64,000 nt of DNA, taken from assembly GCF_024166365.1 (NCBI RefSeq), contig NC_064823.1, positions 16,486,924 through 16,550,923 on the forward strand, in the 5' to 3' direction. The notes beneath the pieces were generated by a model, which worked only from the letters and a program-made list of their open reading frames with translations, did not search any database and was not told the origin of the DNA. Origin of the DNA: Elephas maximus indicus. Taxonomy: Eukaryota; Chordata; Mammalia; Proboscidea; Elephantidae. Shown here piece after piece: positions 11,490 through 21,400 of this stretch. Within the stretch, counting starts at the first letter, position 1. Every line of letters begins with the position of its first letter. The translations under genes were made by a program, and so were the position numbers.

Positions 11490-12384
11490 CTGGGGATAGA
11501 GAAGCCACGTTCAAAATGTGCGCATGACAAGGTGGAGCTGGTGTCGCCAAGCTATATCAGCATAAATGGTCATCAGCCCTTGCTGCCCATCCGTCTGTCT
11601 ATTCAAAGCAAAAGGTTTCAATCACATTATAAAAAGAACCGTTGATATAACTGGGAGAAACTGCTCACCGAGGGTATCCATCCGCACCAAAAAAAAGATC
11701 GTATTGTTAATTGTAGCTGACACGTAATTTGCAAAAACACTCTAAGTTATTTGTATTACTAACAGCCATCTGAGGTTTTATTTTATCTCCTTAAATCTGC
11801 TGCAGTTTTCTCAATAAATTTTTATGGTCACATGTAAGGAAACAATTAGAAGTTCGAATAAAGAATTCTCAAAACCCCCACTTATCTTGTTTGATTTGTA
11901 CGCTGTAAACAAGCCCCCTGACAAGCACAGGGCTTCCTCCCATTCCTTACCATGACGATACATCACTCCAGTCAAGAAAAAAGTCCAACTGACTTATCTG
12001 AATTATGCTAGAGACATCATGTAACATTAAAAATTAATCTTTTCATCTTTTGATGCTCCCTGAACTTCCTGTTTAGTCTCTGAGTTTCCTTTTCTTAAGC
12101 TGGAAGTAACAAAATTTTCAGTAAGACACTATGATCCATTTCCTCTGGGTTGTGTGTGTTTGTGTGTGTTTTGTATTCTACTCACCTTTTTCTTCAGGTC
12201 CTCCTTACCACATTATTAAAGGTGCTTGAGTTATGTGTATACATGGCATTTACAAATATTCAAAAAACTATTGTCTGTGTTCTTGCAAAGCAAGTTTGTG
12301 TGTGTGTGTGTGTTCTTGCAAAGCAAGGTTGTCTTATAGGTATACTCGATAGAAATGAGAAAGTCGAAGTTGAATATTCAGCAC
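11490..12384. other. Unassigned, short TG repeats
   Basis: No gene seen. Two short TG-rich runs occur (12150-12172 and 12295-12314). The 18-base word GTGTTCTTGCAAAGCAAG occurs twice (about 12277 and 12310), bracketing the second run, so this is a local duplication. Confidence 0.4.
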
Positions 12385-12657
12385 TAGGATGGCGAATCAG
12401 TCACTAATCCTGCCCTCAAGGGAGACAAGACAGGTACGTAAACAACAATAATAGAAATTGATGTGTCCTAAGAGAAGTAAAAATGAAGCAATAAAGGAGT
12501 CAGAGGAAAAGACTGCTCCCAGCTAGGGCACCAGGAAAGGATTCACCACATGGGAGGGCCACCTCAGGGGGTCTGGCAGGTAGGCTTTATACAACTAGAG
12601 AAGCAGAGCCACACCTGGTCAAAGGCACAGAAGAGATGAGAAACGTGGGATCTGAAT
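12385..12657 (-). mobile_element. L2 LINE fragment
   Basis: Old L2-like order on the complement: TCCTGCCCTCAAGGGAGACA, GTGTCCTAAGAGAAGTAAAA, AAGGATTCACCACATGGGAG and GTCAAAGGCACAGAAGAGAT. Strongly diverged. Confidence 0.5.
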
Positions 12658-12801
12658 TACCTAGTGCTGCTGTAACTGAAAACCACAAGTGGGTGGCTTT
12701 AAAGAACAGAAATTTATTTTCTCACAGTTCAAGAGGCCAGAAGTCCAAATTGGGGTGTGGCTCCAAGTAGAGGATCTTGGCTATTTCAGTGTCTTGTTAA
12801 T
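12658..12801 (-). mobile_element. MaLR LTR, truncated
   Basis: CTAGTGCTGCTGTAACTGAA, GTGGCTTTAAAGAACAGAAA and TTTATTTTCTCACAGTTC are the complement of the 3' end of the LTR family at 40024 and 57260. Only about 140 bases survive before the SINE at 12802; the rest of the LTR does not resume after the SINE. Confidence 0.65.
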
Positions 12802-12951
12802 AGTTGCCATCAAGTCCATTCCAACTCATAGCGAACCCATGAGTGCCAAGTAAAACTGCTCCATAGGGTTTTCAAGGATTGGCTGGTGGATTAGAACAGC
12901 TGACATTTTGGTTAGCAGCCAAGCTCTTAACCACTGTACCACCAGGGCTCC
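12802..12951 (-). mobile_element. AfroSINE
   Basis: Complement of a near-complete SINE: TTGCCATCAAGTCCATTCCA through GGTTAGCAGCCAAGC to CCACCAGGGCTCC. It lies directly against a truncated MaLR LTR. Confidence 0.9.
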
Positions 12952-15488
12952 CTACACATATTAAATGAATGGAAATCTGGGTGTAAGGTGGGGTAAATTA
13001 AATTACAGTTAGTCGCAGAGGTCCTTGAAAGTCAGTCTAGGGAACCAAAGTCTTATTTGGTAGATAATCATGACAATATTTATGACATTATAATAGTGCT
13101 ATACAAAGGCTGGAATTATAGTCTGGAAGGAGCCTCTGATGCTAATGTGCAGATGAGTGACTGGGCTGGATTACTGAAAGTCTCTAGGACACAGTGCTGC
13201 TCGCAGACCACTCATCCATCTGAGGTCTTTTTCTCATCCAATCCTGCACGAAGTCTAACATTTACTTGCCTCCAGAAAAGAAATATGCAAATTAATTAGG
13301 TGACACAATGCTGAGCCAAGGGTATCACTGGTTCCACCTCAATTCATGGCAATTTAGAGCTTAGAATTAAGGCTTTCTCTATACAGTGGGGTAACTTGGT
13401 GAGTCTTCGGAGTTCCTGACTTCTTTAAACATCTGTACCTGAATGTAACAATTTTCCCAAGTTTGCCCATAGCTGTCCAGCAAATAGCAAAGATAATGAA
13501 GAGACTTTTCACACAGAAAAGAGACTCAGATATGTCAAGATGATTAAATTACACAGAATCTAAAAATATATATCTAAAGAGTACACATATAAATACACAC
13601 ATACACATATATATATATTTGTTAAATACAATGCCAATTGAATTTCCTTAAACTCTTGACAAGATCTATTTTCTGCGAGATTTCTTGCTAACAGGCTCTC
13701 AGTCACAGTAAGTGCTCGCAAAGTGCGCAGAAGTTGTATTTTATCGCACAGCCCTAATTGAGCTGTCTAGGTTAAAGAAGCTGAATGTTACAGAAATGTT
13801 TATTATACAAGCACGCGTAATCTGGAGCTGGAAAGGAACATTTCTGTAGCTTCAGCTGTAATTTATCCCCGCAAAAGGCAAGAAAAAAGGCCTTTTATCA
13901 CCCTCTCATTTCAGAGAATTATGTTTATAGAGTTCTTCTACTGCTATGAATCTGGTTTCATTCCAATGTGAAGAGGAGTTAAGTCCCAAATACCTCTCAG
14001 TTGAATCTCATTATGTTGCTTGTCCCTTGTTTCCCATCAAGACATGTGCTTTCTCTATCCATACAGTGCAGTGACAGTCATTTACACCTGCTCTTATTTA
14101 TAGCAGCCATTTATTTGTATCAAGACAAACAGAGTATAAATCTAGCTATCTAGAGGCAATTATTATTTCAGATGTTTTTTGTTTTAGTAAACTTGTCATT
14201 GGGGATTAGTTATTGTTTTTCTTTTTTTCAATTAATGGGACAAAGTGGAGGAGAGTCTTTATTTTGCTAACTTGGCATTTTCCTCATCTTTGGCTCCATT
14301 CAATCTTAATATTGGGGTTACAGTAGTAGCCAGTGTGATTAAGCATATGTGGCTCAAGTATGGAAAGCAGAATTAAACACTTTTTCTATTTTTCATTTTG
14401 TTCTTCACTAAAGCACCGTAAACTCATCAAAATGGACTACACTGTTTAAACCAAACTGTTCATTTGCCTCATAACGAAGGAAGTATTCTGTATTTATAGC
14501 TTATAGTATTGTTTTCAAAGTCTAAATTTATTTTAAAATTTAGTAGGAAAAAAGGTAACAGTTTAATTCGAAATACTTAGACTTCATGTAACTGTTTATC
14601 ATCTAGAAAATAAACTTCTAATTGAACAACCTTTAAATCCAATAGGAGAAAGAGGATTTTTTTCTTCCCAGAAGCCCCAAGCCAATTCTCACATCTTAGT
14701 GCTCCAAACTTTCGCAGACATATCCATCTTTGAACCAGTCCCTGACAGAAGGCGTGGGATCTCCACAATCAGCTCACACAAATAACCTGAGGTCAGTGGG
14801 TACTAGGGAATCAGTCATAGTATCACCACACCATCTCCCAAAGTTTAATCCACTCACACCTTTTGCAAAACTTTCCTCCTCCTTTCTTTTGTCTTTTTTT
14901 CTCCACTCCAAAGCTGGAAGTATGCTTACACTACTCAGGCCTCTTATAAAGTTTCTTGCATACTTCTTTTACAGCACTCATCAATTTTATACTTCATTAT
15001 AATTCTTGAGTTGTAATCAAGTGTAACCCAGGATGCTTTGGGCAACCTCTACTTTCATCCCATGTTTTCGTGAAGACACACTTAGTAGCTTTTCTCCTGT
15101 CTGTACAGCTCCACCCAAAATATCCACTTCCAAAAACGCTGGTGGTGAGTAATGCCAGTGTTATTTATGGGTTTGCAGAAAGAAAACAGAAAGAATTCAC
15201 CTCATATGTTTTATATCACATTCCAGTTCTTCTCCTAAGGCCTGCTGCCTCTGGTTCCCATGGACCCTCTGCCAGGAAGCTGTTTAACACTCTCTCCAAA
15301 ACCTCCACGCTCTTAGTTCTATGGAACTGATTTCCCGTTTGTTCTCTTAATGCAAGAGACAGACTCAGCAGGAGCTTGTCTGGACATAATTACCCTCAGA
15401 GTCACCCCTTAGTTGCTTTTTTCTCCTATGTGCTATCCTTGAGGGACACAGTATAGGCTACTTCCTTACTCTGAAAGCCAAGTATATC
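12952..15488. other. Repeat-poor, no gene; possible regulatory stretch 13670-13900
   Basis: No recognised transposon in about 2.5 kb. A short AT-dinucleotide run lies at 13600-13620. The part at 13670-13900 has several CpGs (GTGCTCGCAAAGTGCGCAG, CAAGCACGCGTAATC) and a CCCTAATTGAGC core, unusual for its surroundings and compatible with conserved noncoding DNA. Open frames near 14730-15330 are short and overlap no splice signals that I trust. Confidence 0.3.
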
Positions 15489-15560
15489 AGTTTCTTGCTT
15501 GTCTCTGTCTGGCTCTCCTGCTTCAGGCCTAAATAACAATACATTAAAAAATAAAAATAA
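15489..15560. repeat. Direct repeat copy 1 (unidentified family)
   Basis: AGTTTCTTGCTTGTCTCTGT..CTAAATAACAATA matches 16411-16480 at roughly three quarters of positions, in the same orientation, 922 bases apart. The context upstream (CTCTGAAAGCCAAG versus TCCTGAAAGTCACT) is also similar. It could be one dispersed repeat family or the two LTRs of an old element. Confidence 0.4.
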
Positions 15561-15614
15561 TTATAATGCTGGTCTCAATGCCCTTGGTCTATTTTTTTTT
15601 TTTTAATTTCTATT

Positions 15615-15779
15615 TAAAAAAAAAAAAAATTGCCGTCAAGTCAATTCCAACTCATAGTGGCTCTATAGGACAGGGTAGAACAGCCCCACAGAGCTTCCAA
15701 GGAACGCCTGGTGGATTCGAACTGCCAACCTTTTCATTAGCAGCCATAGATCTTAACCACTGTGCCACCAGGGTTTCCA
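15615..15779 (-). mobile_element. AfroSINE with 10-bp target-site duplication
   Basis: Near full-length SINE with a 13-15 base A run, flanked by the exact direct repeat AATTTCTATT at 15605-15614 and 15780-15789. A 133-residue open frame beginning at 15566 runs across it and is spurious. Confidence 0.93.
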
Positions 15780-16410
15780 AATTTCTATTAGACTACTTTA
15801 TTCCTTGCAAAGTCTTCTGTTTGCGTCCACCTACTTCATCTTCAACCGTGCTGGTAGAGGAAGGCAGAGATAATAATTTTTTTTTCTGTATCTTCTCTGC
15901 AAAGATCCTTGAGGGAAGACTCAATTTCCTTCAGACCTTGTATAGCACAATCCAACTTCTCAGTTAGTGTAGAAAAATGTATATGTGAAGCAGTTAGTAA
16001 AGAAATCTTAAGGTTTGTTGTAATTCTTTCCCCCCAACTTGCTCTATAAAGCTCAGTCCTTATAATTGCCAGGTAGAGCTCTTCTAGGGTCTAAGAGCAA
16101 ACAAGCCAGAATGTAACTGAGTTTTATGGACTTAAAAAACCAGGAGCACCTTCTACAATACCCTGCACTTTATATACCCTTCACCAATAACACCGAGCTT
16201 TTAAGAATCAGGTCAGATGTAAAAAGGTAGAAGTGTTCTACAAGAAGGTGTTGATAAGGGGACTGCTTACTCTAACTCAGGGGAACTAATAAGGGGAATG
16301 CTTACCCTATCTTAGGGGGATGTTCCATTTTTAAGGATAAAATACAAGTAAAATGAATTTTTAAATAGAGTGTGAGTGGCAAGACTTCACTCCTGAAAGT
16401 CACTGGGTAC

Positions 16411-16480
16411 AGTTCCTTGCTTGCCTCTGCCCAGCCCTCCAGCTTCAGCTCTAAATAACAATAAAAATAATAAGATCAAT
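16411..16480. repeat. Direct repeat copy 2 (unidentified family)
   Basis: Partner of 15489-15560. It is followed by an A/T-rich simple stretch of AATAATAATA type before the MIR at 16500. Confidence 0.4.
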
Positions 16481-16499
16481 AATAATAATAGTATCTACC

Positions 16500-16885
16500 A
16501 TTCAGGGAGTCCTTACTATGTGCCAGTCACTGTCCTAAGTACTTTGTATACATTGTTGTTGTTGTTGTTAGTTGTCATTGAATCGATTAAGACTCAGGAC
16601 GACTCCATGTGTTACAGAGTAGAACTGTTCCGTAGGGTTTTCAAGGCAGACCGATAGGCCTGTCTTCTAAGATGCCTCTGGGTGGGCTCGAATCGCCAAC
16701 CTTTTGGTAGTAGTCAAGTACTTAACCATTTGTGCTACGCCCTTACCAAATTTAATTGCAATGCTACCAAATTTAATTTCACATAAGCATGGTTATTACT
16801 GTTATATAGGTGAGGAAATTGAAGCACAAAGAAAATACTTGTCCTAGGCACTAAATAGAACAAGACTGAAATCCTGCTCTAAGTA
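16500..16885 (-). mobile_element. MIR split by an AfroSINE
   Basis: The left part holds CCTTACTATGTGCCAGTCAC and TGTCCTAAGTACTTTG; the right part, after the SINE at 16552-16742, holds GGTGAGGAAATTGAAGCAC and CACTAAATAGAACAAGACTG. Together they give the complement of one MIR. Confidence 0.75.
16552..16742 (-). mobile_element. AfroSINE, older long subtype, inside a MIR
   Basis: Starts with TTGTTGTTGTTGTTAGTTGT, carries GACTCCATGTGTTACAGAGT and the extra block ATGCCTCTGGGTGGGCTCG, and ends at GTACTTAACCATTTGTG. This subtype differs from the common short one in the middle third. A 13-base word ACCAAATTTAATT is duplicated just to the right (16745 and 16765). Confidence 0.8.
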
Positions 16886-18180
16886 ACTTTTTTCCTGCTG
16901 TGCCACCTGCAGACCCGGTTCTGCAGAGAGTGGTAACGAATAAGCTCCAGTTAAGACCTTGGTTCCTCCAGGAGGGTGTCTGGTTATAAGCTGCTGCCCC
17001 ATTCCTGGTAAGAAGTCAGTCTGGAATGAATGTAACCCCTTAGGCTGCAGTCACTCTGTTTCAGTCTCATTATGTTTGGAGTTTAAATAGATCTGCCTGA
17101 CTTGACTTCTGCCTTCGCTTTTTTCCAGGTCTCCTGGGAATCAATGATGGAGTAACTCAGCATTGATAGCCCTGATCCCCTTGCAGGCCCTGTTCCTGCA
17201 GCCCCCGAGACTAGACCCCACTTCCCATATCACCTCAGTCACAGACAGGTCCCTGAACTAAACAGAATGAGCCTGACAGCCACTGAGGCTAGACAATTCA
17301 CCTCCGGGGCATGCCAATATCCTAAAACCACAAGGATAAGGGACAGAGAGAAAAGGGCTTCCTGAGCTGTCAAGGATGGTCTACCTTCTCATACACTGAA
17401 AAACTTAAACCTTAAAGGAAATTGGGGTGAGGTGCTTGAAGTCATGAGCAGACCCATAAAAATCCTTATCTTCATAAAAACAAAACGAAAATATAAACCC
17501 AACACACAAACAAATAGGATAGCAATGGCATTTTACACATCTAAAATTAGCAATTATGGGCTCTCAGCAATATCTATTTACAATATGTTATTTGACAAAA
17601 TAATAATTTTGAGTTTTCTCTCCTCTGCAGCTTCTTATGAAGCCTATAATTCATTTTGAATGAAATATTTAATGAGAGAAAATGACACAGGAGAAAAGAT
17701 GTAGTTTAGTATGCCGGTTATGTAAGCCCAAAGTAGCCCAGTCAAGATTTAGCTTATCTGTTTCAAAAAATAAACAACCTTGAAGACAACAAACATAATA
17801 ATAAAAGCTAGCATTTATTGAGTGCACCGTATTTACTGAGTGCTCAGCATTATTATCGTTGCTATTACTATGTCGTTGTTGTTGCCACTTTATAAATGAA
17901 GTAAATAAGGTTCAGAGAGGTGAAGTACCCTCCTAGCATACTATGTCTGTTGCGTGTGGGAGACCAAAGGAGGTTTCTGATTAGCTACAATGTCAAGATA
18001 TCTTGAAACTGCATCTCATCTCAGAAGTTCATAATGCTATGACCAAAGTTATAATGTAATATAGAGCCTTTAGAGGACTAAAAGGGATGAAACGGGAACT
18101 GAGGGGAAAGAGCTGAGAAGAGCCAAAGACACATGACTGGATTTTGAGGTTGCACTTCAGGCAGCTGAGAGGTTAGAGAT
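16886..18180. other. Mostly unassigned; one MIR remnant at 17800-17950
   Basis: No gene supported. At 17800-17950 the words GCATTTATTGAGTGCACC and AATAAGGTTCAGAGAGGTGA mark a minus-strand MIR. A polypyrimidine-AG (TTCGCTTTTTTCCAG at about 17125) looks like an acceptor, but no matching donor or open frame follows. Confidence 0.4.
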
Positions 18181-18230
18181 GTGTGTGTGGGGGTGAGTGG
18201 GTGGGTGGGTGGGACTGGGTGGGTGGGCGG
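18181..18230 (+). repeat. G-rich tract, potential G-quadruplex
   Basis: Seven runs of three or more G occur within ~32 bases, including GGGTGGGTGGGTGGG at 18199-18213 with single-base loops, followed by GGGTGGGTGGG at 18217-18227. Single-base loops are the arrangement known to give very stable quadruplexes. The short minus frame over it is an artefact of the repeat. Confidence 0.75.
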
Positions 18231-18667
18231 AATATACATGGTACTGAGTGAAGCATGAGTCAAATGAATTCAAAATAACTGTTTTGACCTGGTGCCAAGA
18301 TGACATCTCGAGGAACGTGGAATACTATCTAAAGAAATCAGTTGGGTTTTCAGGATAAATTAGAAAGAAAAAAAAAATTTTTTAAGGCCAATGCTCCCAG
18401 GAATTAGGGCTAATCTTAAACAGAGGAAACCAAGAAGAACCATCTGATGCATCTAAAGTCTGTGCCTAACTAATCAGACAAGCTGGAGTGTTTCTGTGAA
18501 TTTTCTAATGTATGTGTGGCTTGCTTTAGTGAGGTTGCTAAAGTTGAACTTACACATTTTCCTCTGCAATAGATAAGAGCAAAAAGAAGTGGTTTGAGTT
18601 CTAGGCATTAGTGCTAGGATTGTAAGCAATGAAAAAAAAAAAAGGGGGAAGAAAAGCTTCTAGTTTA

Positions 18668-18828
18668 AAATCAAAACAACCCATTGCCTTTGAGTCATTT
18701 CCAACTCAGCGACCCTATAGGACAGAGTAGAACTGCCCCATAGGGTTACCAAAGAGCAGCTGGTGGATTCAAACTGCCAACCTTTTGGTTAGCAGCCAAA
18801 TGCTTAAGCACTGCACCACCAGGGCTCC
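18668..18828 (-). mobile_element. AfroSINE
   Basis: Near complete: AACCCATTGCCTTTGAGTCA to GCACCACCAGGGCTCC. TAGTTT occurs on both sides (18661, and just after the SINE), a possible short target-site duplication. Confidence 0.92.
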
Positions 18829-19351
18829 ATATATAGTTTGGGTGGTAAAAATCTAAAACTGAAAGAGCCAGGAATTCACAGAACTTGAGGAGTTATGAGA
18901 TCCACAGTTGAGTTAGCAATAGGCAGACAGGCAGCATTCCAGAAGCACTGCACGCCAAAGGCCAGGTAAAAGCAGAGAATGGGGAATTAGACAGGCAGAC
19001 ACACGGGAGACAGAACTTCATAGCTCCCAGAGATTCAGGCAAACACAGGGTCAGAAATCAAGCAGGCAGACCAAAAAACAGGAAGACATAACCATCACAG
19101 AGCACAGGAAAGCAGATGGCCAAAGCCCTGGGCAGGCAGGGTAGGACCAGGAGTTCCGTAAGAGAGTGATGGAAGAGGGCAAAGTGGGTGAGAAAACAGA
19201 TTTATAGGCATGTATAAATTTTTTTTATATATTCGTATCATATTTGTGCTTGGTCATGCACAAAAGTAGCAGATACTTAAAGTTGGTTCTGGGGACATAA
19301 TCCATTTAAGGCTGAATTCTGAAGTTTTCTCTTTTGATGTAATTGAATGGT
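18829..19351. other. Purine-rich unassigned stretch
   Basis: Dominated by A/G with repeated short words such as GGCAGACAGGCAG, GACAGGCAGACAC and GGGCAGGCAGG. No gene or named repeat recognised. Confidence 0.4.
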
Positions 19352-19703
19352 GGCGTTAGTTGCTGTTGAGTCGATCCTGACATATGGAGACCCCTAAATG
19401 TACAGAGTGGAACTGCTTCACAGGGTTTTCAAGGCTGGGGAGCCCTGGTGGTGCAGTGGTTAAGAGCATGGCTGCTAACCAAAAGGTCGGCAGTTCGAAT
19501 CCACCAGCCACTCCTTGGAAATCCTATACTCTGTCCTATAAGGTCAAGATGAGTTGGAATCCACTCGATGGCAATGCGTGGGTGGGTGGGTTGGATGGTT
19601 TTGACCTTTCAGAAGCAGATCACCAGGCCTGTTTCCTAGGCACCTCTGGGTGAGTTCAAACTGCCAACATTTTGGCTAGTATACTTGAGTGCTTAACCAC
19701 TTA
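19352..19703 (-). mobile_element. AfroSINE (older subtype) hosting a younger AfroSINE
   Basis: The outer element runs from GTTAGTTGCTGTTGAGTCGA to CACAGGGTTTTCAAGGCTG and resumes at TTCAGAAGCAGATCACCAGG through TGAGTGCTTAACCAC. The interruption is a plus-strand SINE at 19439-19600. Confidence 0.85.
19439..19600 (+). mobile_element. AfroSINE nested in an older AfroSINE
   Basis: Well-kept GGAGCCCTGGTGGTGCAGTG head, B-box GCAGTTCGAATCC and tail GAGTTGGAATCCACTCGATG, ending in a (GGGT)n run in place of the usual TTTGG. It is better preserved than the host, so it is younger. Confidence 0.9.
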
Positions 19704-20460
19704 GTAAATGCAAACATTATACTTTATTTTCCATCAGCCTCTCTCAAATGATTAATGATTGAAAATACTAGTTTGAGAAAATATTCTGCTGTTTCATAAA
19801 AGGTCATCGATATTTCTCAAAACTAAATTGTCACAGTCAGATATGCATAAAAGCGGTCGTGATCACTTTCCCAACATTCTAAATTTCTTCCGTTATACTC
19901 TTCTTCCTCACACTTACACGTAGTCCCCAAATTATAATATCTATACACACCCATTTAATGTAGAGACGACATGGCCGCATAGAAATTAATATAGGAATAG
20001 TTTTCATGAGCATGCAAAGAGTGAAATCTACTCCTACTGAAGACAGAAAACATGAGGAGGCACTTGAGCTTTGGTCTGGAGGATTTATTTAAAATTTTAA
20101 ATGGCAGCGAAACATAGTGGAAAAGGTTACTAGAAAAGAAATTAGAAACGTGGGATCTACTCTCTGCGATACGTCTAAGTCGTTATATTTATGAACCTCT
20201 CAAGATCATGAGATAACAAAAATAAGATGCTAGTTTTTAGATTATAAGGTTATCTCTTCACCTTTAAGATTCTATGTTTCTAAGAAAGATTCTTCCAAGT
20301 ATTCTAGTGCTAAAGATTGGATTGTGTCAACCAGAAACACCATAGATTATCTTTCCCTGGAAGTCTTTAACTATAAATTAGAAAATTACAGATAGATCAA
20401 AGACTTAAATTTAAAATCATGAAAACATAAGAGGACTATAAAAAATCCCAGTTATGTTTT

Positions 20461-20624
20461 GGAGCCCTGGTGGCAAAATGGGTGTGAGCTCAGGCTGCTA
20501 ACCAAAAGGTCGGCAGTTGGAATCCACCAGCCAATCCTTGGAAACCCTATGGGGCAGTTCTACTCTGTCCTATAGGGTCACTCACTATGTGTTGGAATGG
20601 ACTCGACAGCACACAACAACAACA
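20461..20624 (+). mobile_element. AfroSINE
   Basis: GGAGCCCTGGTGGCAAAATG head, intact middle, tail ACTCGACAGCACACAACAAC. Flanked by AGTTAT-like direct repeats (20450 and 20625), inside the old L1. Confidence 0.9.
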
Positions 20625-21012
20625 AGTTATACTTTCCTCTAATTTGGGGGCAAGGAATGATTTTATAAACATGACCCAAAAATGATAAATTTAGCAATAT
20701 GAAAATTATAACTTCTATACAAAAAAAAATGACATAAACAAAGTCAAAAACAAACTAGGAAAAAATGAAATACAGATCGCAAAGGATGATTTTCAATGTA
20801 ATATAAAGAGACCTTACAATCAACTTAAACAAAAATGCAAGGACCTGAATTTAAAAATGACAAAGGACACAAACTAAAAATGCTGAAGAAATGTAAATGT
20901 CACCAAACACGAGAAGATGTTCAATTTCACCAATAGCTAGAGACACTTAAACCAAGCATTATCAAGGTACAATTCTTGACCTCCCTGAGAGGTATTTTTT
21001 TAAAGTAGCACC

Positions 21013-21272
21013 AAAACCAAAACCAGACCCATTGCCTTTGAGTCAATTAATGAGAAACTAGTTTGTTCTGTAAACCTTCATCTAAAGTACAATAAAAAAA
21101 GAAAAAAAGATTTTAAAAAAAACATTGCGGCTGAGGTAATTCCAACTCACGGTGACCCTATAGGACAGAGTAGAATTGCCCCATAGGGTTTCCAAGGAGC
21201 AGATGGTGGATTCACACTGCCCACCTTTTGGTTAGTAGCCGAAGCCCTTAACCACTGTGCCACGAGGGCTCC
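21013..21272 (-). mobile_element. AfroSINE containing an L1 3'-end fragment
   Basis: SINE pieces lie at 21013-21045 and 21114-21272. Between them, on the plus strand, is the terminal ~45 bases of the type A L1 3' UTR (CTAGTTTGTTCTGTAAACC) plus an A-rich tail. The whole unit is bounded by TTAAAGTAGCACC (21000-21012) and TTAAAGTAGTGCC (21274-21286), the duplication made by the SINE. Confidence 0.85.
21046..21113 (+). mobile_element. Very short L1 3' UTR insertion (type A)
   Basis: Matches the last bases of the copies at 238-838 and 50475-50962, followed by an A-rich tail AATAAAAAAAGAAAAAAAG. The flanking SINE words CATTGCCTTTGAGTCAATT and CATTGCGGCTGAGGTAATT look like a decayed target duplication (14 of 19 match). 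Confidence 0.75.
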
Positions 21273-21400
21273 ATTAAAGTAGTGCCACCCAGTATTTGCT
21301 GAGGATATGGAGAAGCAAACACTCTCATAATTCTGGGAGGGGAATTAAGGTGGGAAAGAGTATACACATATCACTCTTAAAAAGTTGTTTCAATTTATAC

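Larger units (their letters stand above)
20380..21400 (+). mobile_element. Old L1, ORF2 C-terminal part and 3' end, interrupted by SINEs
   Basis: Outside the SINEs the order TAGATCAAAGACTTAAAT, CAAAGTCAAAAACAAAC, AGAGACCTTACAATCAACTT, ACACGAGAAGATGTTCAATT and GATATGGAGAAGCAAACACT follows the L1 ORF2 C-terminal region. Frame is lost. It hosts SINEs at 20461-20624 and 21013-21272. Confidence 0.7.

Noticed and set aside
15566-15967. Plus frame of 133 codons
   Set aside because: It crosses a T run, a SINE and its A run; its central part is the minus-strand SINE read in reverse.
17110-17180. Acceptor-like polypyrimidine-AG before GTCTCCTGGGAATC
   Set aside because: The following sequence hits stops in short order and has no nearby donor of comparable quality.
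19475-19510. tRNA-like A and B boxes that could be called as tRNA genes
   Set aside because: They belong to AfroSINE heads; no acceptor stem or anticodon arm is completed. The same applies to all other SINE copies.
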